Part shown: one piece after another, positions 59,790 through 64,000 of the stretch
How positions within the stretch are numbered: position 1 is the stretch's first letter
Layout of the letters: every line of letters begins with the position of its first letter
Assembly (NCBI GenBank): GCA_021608145.1
Contig: JAKIHM010000009.1
Coordinates: forward strand, 1 to 64,000
Origin: Thermovorax subterraneus
Lineage (GTDB): Bacteria > Bacillota > Thermosediminibacteria > Thermosediminibacterales > Thermosediminibacteraceae
Length of the DNA: 64,000 bases
Reading direction: 5' to 3'
Notes under the pieces: model-generated
What the model saw: only the letters and a program-made list of their open reading frames with translations
Databases searched by the model: none
Told to the model about the DNA's origin: nothing
Program-made: the position numbers and the translations under genes

Positions 59790-61265
59790 ATGGTATTGTT
59801 CACTGCCGACAAATACGGCAGGCCCGGCCACCCGACGAAAAGGTTCGACATGATAAGGAAACTGAGGAAGAAGGGTAAAGTAAGAATCGTTGGTGGAGGT
59901 GCCTCCGGCAAGCCACCGGTAGCAGTGTTCCTGGACAGGGAGTTCGATTACTCCAAAACAGTACCAAGGAAACTCATCATAGCGCTCGACCCGGGATACA
60001 ACTACATAGGGTTTGTTGTGTGCGAAGCAAGAAATGGGAAACTGATCGTATACTGCCGGGGTGTTTTACAAACCAGAATTCCCGAGATTAAGGAGTTGAT
60101 GACAGAAAGAAGGAGACACCGAAGGAACAGAAGATACTATTCGCGGTGCAAAAAGAAACGCCTATCCGTCAGACAGGGAAGGGTTTTAACAAAATTTAAG
60201 GCGCCAAGAATAGTAAGGGCTAAAGACAAGTCGAACGCCACCCTCAAACATGGCATGGAAACACACCTTAACCTTTACAAAAAGCTTTTAAAGTTCTTTC
60301 CGTTTCCAGCAGAGCAGGTTGTATTTGTCATGGAGGATAACGTCTTTGACGTCAGGGCAATGACATGGGGTAAAACATACGGCACGAGTTACCAGAAATC
60401 TCCTAGGACACCAGCGGAGAGGAAATGCATCCTTTGCGGGACGAAAGAGAATTTGCAAAAACACCACCTGATACAGCGAAAGAGTGGCGGTACGGATGTT
60501 CAGGAGAACATAGTATACCTTTGCAAAGACTGTCATGAAGATGTACATTCCGGGAGGGTATATATCCCCATAAGAGGCATAAAGCAATGGCGTGCGCTGG
60601 GGACGATGAACGCAATAATGGGGAAACTGCGGGAAATACCGCGGCTGGAGTTTGTACCCGCATTGGAGGCGGCACGGATGAAGAAGAAGCTAGGGCTTGA
60701 AAAAGGGCATGCGAACGATGCGCTGGCGGCAGCATTGGCCTTTTGTAGCTGTGCGGAGATCGACGAAACGCACGGGATAGAACTCACCCTGGCCAAGTTC
60801 AGGAGGCACAACAGGGCAAGAATACACGCAGTGAGGGATAGGCTCTACAAGGTTGATGGCAGGATTGTGGCAAGAAATAGAAAGAAGAGGACGGACCAAA
60901 AGGAACCATCCTTTGCGGATATATCGCCGATACTGCCGGAAATTCAAAGAAAGCTCAAGGTTTATCCCGGCAGGAAGGTTCTTAATCCGTCCAGGAAGGA
61001 GATGCCGACCATTGCGGGCGACGTCTGGGTCCACATACCGACGGGCAAGAGGTTTGTGGCCACAAGTGTGATATCCCAAAATTACCTGTATTCGCCACAG
61101 CTAAGGGAAATAGTTGGGAAACCATATGTTGATCCGCGAGAATGCAGGCGTGTGCTCCGTAATGAAGGGATACTTGTCATATGAAGTAATTTTGCTTTAT
61201 GAGAATGGATTGCCCCCTGAACCAAGCAATTCATCTCCACCTTATAGAAGGTGGAGACTTCTTGC
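59539..61265. mobile_element. IscB-carrying element (likely non-autonomous IS200/IS605-type)
   Basis: A distinctly GC-richer block containing the omega RNA and the IscB gene, with a left-end hairpin CCCCGCTT / AAGCGGGG and a right-end hairpin CTCCACC / GGTGGAG (about 61228-61250) followed by ACTTCTTGC. Ends of IS200/IS605 elements carry such subterminal hairpins. No TnpA gene is present, so it would depend on a transposase elsewhere. The exact boundaries are uncertain. Confidence 0.55.
59790..61184 (+). CDS. iscB: IscB-type RNA-guided endonuclease (RuvC-HNH)
   Basis: 464 aa. Order as in IscB: N-terminal PLMP-like segment (KYGRPGHPTKRFDMIRKLRK), RuvC-I (IIALDPGYNYIGFVV, D67), Arg-rich bridge helix (residues about 105-125), RuvC-II (VFVMEDNVFD, E182), HNH (CILCG, LQKHHLIQRKSGG, LCKDCHEDVH, residues 213-253), RuvC-III (HANDALAAALA, D310), then a C-terminal domain of about 150 residues. 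All catalytic residues are present, so it should be active with the upstream RNA. The PLMP motif itself is PGHP, a divergence. AGAAGGAGGAG precedes the ATG. Confidence 0.9.
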   Translation: MVLFTADKYGRPGHPTKRFDMIRKLRKKGKVRIVGGGASGKPPVAVFLDREFDYSKTVPRKLIIALDPGYNYIGFVVCEARNGKLIVYCRGVLQTRIPEIKELMTERRRHRRNRRYYSRCKKKRLSVRQGRVLTKFKAPRIVRAKDKSNATLKHGMETHLNLYKKLLKFFPFPAEQVVFVMEDNVFDVRAMTWGKTYGTSYQKSPRTPAERKCILCGTKENLQKHHLIQRKSGGTDVQENIVYLCKDCHEDVHSGRVYIPIRGIKQWRALGTMNAIMGKLREIPRLEFVPALEAARMKKKLGLEKGHANDALAAALAFCSCAEIDETHGIELTLAKFRRHNRARIHAVRDRLYKVDGRIVARNRKKRTDQKEPSFADISPILPEIQRKLKVYPGRKVLNPSRKEMPTIAGDVWVHIPTGKRFVATSVISQNYLYSPQLREIVGKPYVDPRECRRVLRNEGILVI

Positions 61266-61309
61266 TTATTTTTCGTTAAAAAACCACATTAAGAAAAGGA
61301 GAATCCATT

Positions 61310-61513
61310 ATGCCCACTTATGATTTCATCTGCGAAAATTGTGGTCATAAGTTCAGCGAGTTTGTTTCCTTGCGAGAAAAGGATAGCGTAAGATGTCCTA
61401 TATGTAATGGGAGAGCAAAACAACGCTTTACGGGTTTTATGTACATGGGGAAGGGAGGTACCGAGTCAGGGGGTTGCGGCGGCTCGTGCGGAAGCTGCAG
61501 TGGATGTGGATAG
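61310..61513 (+). CDS. FmdB-family zinc-ribbon protein
   Basis: 67 aa. MPTYDFICENCGHKFSEFVS and VRCPICNGRAKQRFTGFMYM give two CxxC pairs, typical of the FmdB putative regulatory family. The end is a Gly/Cys-rich tail (GGCGGSCGSCSGCG), common in this family. Function unproven. AAAAGGAGAATCC precedes the ATG. Confidence 0.88.
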   Translation: MPTYDFICENCGHKFSEFVSLREKDSVRCPICNGRAKQRFTGFMYMGKGGTESGGCGGSCGSCSGCG

Positions 61514-61545
61514 AAAATAAAGCCACTGCATAAAATAATTAATAA

Positions 61546-61578
61546 ACCCTGCATTTTCTGCAGGGTAATTTTTATTTT
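61546..61578 (+). terminator. Terminator after the FmdB-type gene
   Basis: ACCCTGCA / TGCAGGGT with loop TTTTC (61546-61566), followed by AATTTTTATTTT. Confidence 0.8.
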
Positions 61579-61606
61579 ATTTATCAATTTATAAAATATA
61601 AAAGAA

Positions 61607-61682
61607 TGGCAGGGGAGACAGGACTCGAACCTGCAACCGGCGGTTTTGGAGACCGCTACTCTGCCAATTGAGCTACTCCCCT
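61607..61682 (-). tRNA. tRNA-Trp (anticodon CCA)
   Basis: 76 nt with encoded CCA. Acceptor AGGGGAG / CTCCCCT, anticodon loop CTCCAAA, T arm GCAGGTTCGAGTCCTG. Single gene. The 290 nt to its right hold no gene except the lexA control region. Confidence 0.95.
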
Positions 61683-61949
61683 GCGCATTTTCTATTATAT
61701 AAGATTTTTTGGTTAATGTCAATTGAAACTGAAACTTAAATTATAAGTTATAGTCTCTTTACTTGAGTCTAATATGCTTTCTAGCAGGCTATGTCTTGGC
61801 CTTTTGAAAAGCTACAATCTTTTAGCCAAAATAATAAGTTTACATAATATACATTATCGGACGTTATGGTACTCCTGAAATTAAATTTTTAGCGCTTTAT
61901 CCTCCCCGCGATGATATCGTAAACATCAAATATCTGCAGATTATTTTTC

Positions 61950-61987
61950 AAACAAATGTTTAAAATCACATTTAGTTATGATATAAT
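61950..61987 (+). promoter_or_regulatory. lexA promoter with a possible LexA operator
   Basis: AAACAAATGTTT (61950-61961) keeps the AAC-N4-GTT core of the Gram-positive SOS box. A TATAAT at 61982-61987 would place the -35 region over its right half. This would allow LexA to repress its own gene. One-base deviations at the outer ends keep it tentative. Confidence 0.45.
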
Positions 61988-62031
61988 TAACCTAAAAAAA
62001 ATTATTCTTATTGTACGGAGTGGTAATTGCG

Positions 62032-62640
62032 ATGTATGAAAATTTATCGCCGAGACAAAAACAGATATTGGATTTCATACGTGATTTTTTAAAAAAGAGA
62101 GGTTATCCCCCTTCGGTGCGCGAAATATGCGCTGCTACTAATCTGAAATCCACCGCTACTGTTCATTCCTACTTGGTTCAATTGGAAAAAAAGGGTTTTA
62201 TAACGCGAGATCCTCAGAAACCCCGGGCCATTATTATATCGGACAACAAATATTTGTTCGACTCCAGTTTCGTGCCAGTACCGCTTGTAGGCAGAGTCAC
62301 TGCTGGACAACCCATCCTGGCGGAAGAAAACATTCAGGGCGTGTTCCCGCTTCCTAAAGAGATAGTTCCCGAATCAGAAGTATTTATGTTGAAAATTCAG
62401 GGAAATAGCATGATAGAAGCTGGTATTTTTGATGGCGATTACGTGATCGTAAAGGTGTCCAATACGGCGGAAAACGGCGATATAGTAGTGGCGCTGTTAG
62501 GAGACGAAGCTACCGTCAAGAGATTTTTTAAAGAAAGCGACCATATAAGACTACAGCCGGAAAATCGATATATGGAGCCTATAATTGTAAGAGACGTTAA
62601 GATTTTAGGTAAGGTAATAGGCCTTTTTAGAAGGTTTTAA
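62032..62640 (+). CDS. lexA: LexA repressor
   Basis: 202 aa. SOS repressor with an N-terminal winged helix ([40 protein letters not shown]) and a C-terminal self-cleavage domain: Ala-Gly site in [10 protein letters not shown] (91-92), Ser126 in [10 protein letters not shown], Lys163 in ATVKRFF. All needed residues are present. I start at ATG 62032 with CGGAGTGG upstream; 62011 is an earlier in-frame alternative. Confidence 0.95.
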   Translation: MYENLSPRQKQILDFIRDFLKKRGYPPSVREICAATNLKSTATVHSYLVQLEKKGFITRDPQKPRAIIISDNKYLFDSSFVPVPLVGRVTAGQPILAEENIQGVFPLPKEIVPESEVFMLKIQGNSMIEAGIFDGDYVIVKVSNTAENGDIVVALLGDEATVKRFFKESDHIRLQPENRYMEPIIVRDVKILGKVIGLFRRF

Positions 62641-62648
62641 ATCAATTA

Positions 62649-63941
62649 TCAATTAAATTGACCTTTATATATTCCTTCGTCTATCATGTTCTGAAGTGCT
62701 TTCATGGCTCCTAATTTTATATGAAAGAAATTAATACCGCCCTGAATATATACTACAAACGGTTCCCTGATAGGTGCATCGGCGCTTAATTCTATCGACG
62801 CGCCTTGGATGAAGCTGCCGCCTGCCATTATTACCTGGTGTGCATAGCCCGGCATTTCCCATGGTTCAGGTACAATATGAGCATCTACAGGTCCTACTTT
62901 CTGCAGCCCCCTACAAAAAGATATCAAGGATTCTTTGTCGCCCATCTCTATTGCTGTAACAATGTCGCTGCGCTTTTCGTTGTAAGAAGGATATACCTTA
63001 AACCCTGCCCTTTCAAAAAATCTTGAAATGAAAATGGAGCCTTTTAAGGCTTCCCCAACTATCATGGGAGAGTAAAATAATCCTTGAAGGGCTAGGCGGT
63101 TGAAATTCAAGGAGGGTCCACAATTTTTCCCCAGTCCGGGAGCGTACAGGCGGTAAGCACATTGTTCTATTAACTCTCGTTTCCCTACTACATAACCTCC
63201 CGTCGGGGCAATGCCTCCTCCCGGGTTTTTTATAAGAGAGCCGGCGCATAAATCGGCACCGACTTCCGTCGGTTCTTTAGTTTCCGTAAATTCTCCGTAG
63301 CAGTTGTCAACAAGACACACAATATCTTCATTGATTTCCTTTATATATTCAATCAGCTCTTTTATACTTTCTATATCCAGGGTGGGTCTCATGCTGTAAC
63401 CCCTGGAACGCTGGATAAGTACCATCTTCGTCTTTTTACTAATTTTTTCTCTAATTTTCTCGAAATCGGGCTTGCCGTTTCTTAGTTCTACCTGGGAGTA
63501 CTTTATATTATATTCTCTGAGCGAACCTACATTTTTTCCTAAAATGGCATCTTTTAGAGTATCATATGGTTCGCCTGTGACACACAATAATTCGTCCTGG
63601 GGTTTTAAAACGCCGAAAAGGCAAAGAATGATAGCGTGAGTTCCGGAAATGATCTGCGGTCTTACCAGTGCATCTTCGGCACGAAATACACTGCTGTAAA
63701 CAGCTTCGATAGTTTCACGTCCTAAATCGTTATAACCATATCCTGTTGAATCATTAAGATGAAAATCGCTCAAGTTATTTTCTACCATAGCCGCTGTTAC
63801 TTTAAGCTGATTGCATTCTACTATTTCGTTTACCTTTTCAAATTCTTTGCCGACTTCTTTCACTACAGATTCTGCCAATGTTATTATTTCATCATTTATA
63901 GAAAATCTCGATTTTATAATTTCCCGTGTGATGCTGTGCAT
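62649..63941 (-). CDS. Methionine gamma-lyase / aluminium-resistance family PLP enzyme
   Basis: 430 aa. Matches the YnbB-type family annotated as aluminium resistance protein. GYGYNDLGRETIEAVYSSVF, RPQIISGTHAIILCLFGVLK, VLIQRSRGYSMRPTLDIESI, VDNCYGEFTE, and the PLP Lys in GSLIKNPGGGIAPTGGYVVG. Fold type I, probably a C-S lyase on methionine or similar. It is transcribed convergently with lexA, with only eight nt between the stops. The gene is complete; its ATG lies 59 nt from the window end. Confidence 0.88.
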   Translation of the reverse strand: MHSITREIIKSRFSINDEIITLAESVVKEVGKEFEKVNEIVECNQLKVTAAMVENNLSDFHLNDSTGYGYNDLGRETIEAVYSSVFRAEDALVRPQIISGTHAIILCLFGVLKPQDELLCVTGEPYDTLKDAILGKNVGSLREYNIKYSQVELRNGKPDFEKIREKISKKTKMVLIQRSRGYSMRPTLDIESIKELIEYIKEINEDIVCLVDNCYGEFTETKEPTEVGADLCAGSLIKNPGGGIAPTGGYVVGKRELIEQCAYRLYAPGLGKNCGPSLNFNRLALQGLFYSPMIVGEALKGSIFISRFFERAGFKVYPSYNEKRSDIVTAIEMGDKESLISFCRGLQKVGPVDAHIVPEPWEMPGYAHQVIMAGGSFIQGASIELSADAPIREPFVVYIQGGINFFHIKLGAMKALQNMIDEGIYKGQFN

Positions 63942-64000
63942 GTTATCCCTTCTTCTGCTTTTTTATTTAAGATTTTATCATATCAAATTTCTCGTTTCAA

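Noticed and set aside
59627-59878. 83-aa frame before the IscB gene
   Set aside because: It runs through the structured omega RNA and the IscB start in another frame; Arg-rich composition is a shadow of GC-rich RNA.
60403-61079. Minus-strand frames of 92-129 aa inside iscB
   Set aside because: They are complementary to the conserved RuvC/HNH codons and have no independent signals.

Overview
The window looks like chromosome of a spore-forming, low-GC, anaerobic and probably thermophilic Firmicute of the Thermoanaerobacterales / Thermosediminibacter type. The evidence is AT-rich DNA with strong AGGAGG ribosome sites, sporulation-linked genes (scpAB, a DUF2953 protein, a YtfJ/GerW protein, a DacF/DacB-type carboxypeptidase, ypmA), the clostridial IspH-S1 fusion, and amino-acid-centred metabolism. 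No species can be named from the sequence alone.

Layout. Positions 1-9.7 kb form a decaying accessory zone: two exported or lipoprotein genes, an ECF sigma/anti-sigma pair, a C39-like protein, genes broken by a frameshift or an in-frame stop, a truncated second copy of the anti-sigma gene, and remnants of IS30, IS21 and IS256 elements. From 9.9 to 16.3 kb: lysA behind a lysine riboswitch, an M50 protease, scpA-scpB, sporulation genes, a MazG-like protein and a D,D-carboxypeptidase whose ribosome site lies in a 10-bp inverted repeat. From 16.3 to 26.1 kb: an unusual cobalamin locus with a PLP enzyme, two paralogous FAD/4-Cys oxidoreductases, a winged-helix/FCD regulator, a 79-aa protein, a B12-dependent mutase-like protein with an N-terminal B12 domain, a P-loop protein and a PyrK-like reductase. 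Two identical 15-bp palindromes precede its two main transcription units. I cannot assign a substrate. From 26.1 to 38.0 kb: housekeeping genes (rluB-type, speE, speB, speH, cmk, plsC, ispH-S1, fni, cheR).

From 38,109 to 48,193 a roughly 10-kb integrative element sits in the 3' end of a tRNA-Lys gene, bounded by a perfect 50-bp direct repeat. It carries an integrase, excisionase-like proteins, a split primase/helicase, a small terminase-like protein, a large terminase split into ATPase and nuclease genes, and an ArpU/RinA-like regulator, but no portal, capsid or tail gene. This gene set resembles a phage satellite or a highly reduced prophage. Its non-coding regions share two operator-like motifs with nearly identical relative spacing.

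From 48.1 kb on: a leftward tRNA operon (Met-Thr-Tyr-Lys), three tandem M42 peptidases (the third lacking a metal-ligand Glu), surE, ypmA, an aminotransferase, purB, an IscB-type RNA-guided nuclease gene preceded by a structured GC-rich HEARO/omega RNA, FmdB-type and tRNA-Trp genes, lexA and a PLP lyase of the aluminium-resistance family.
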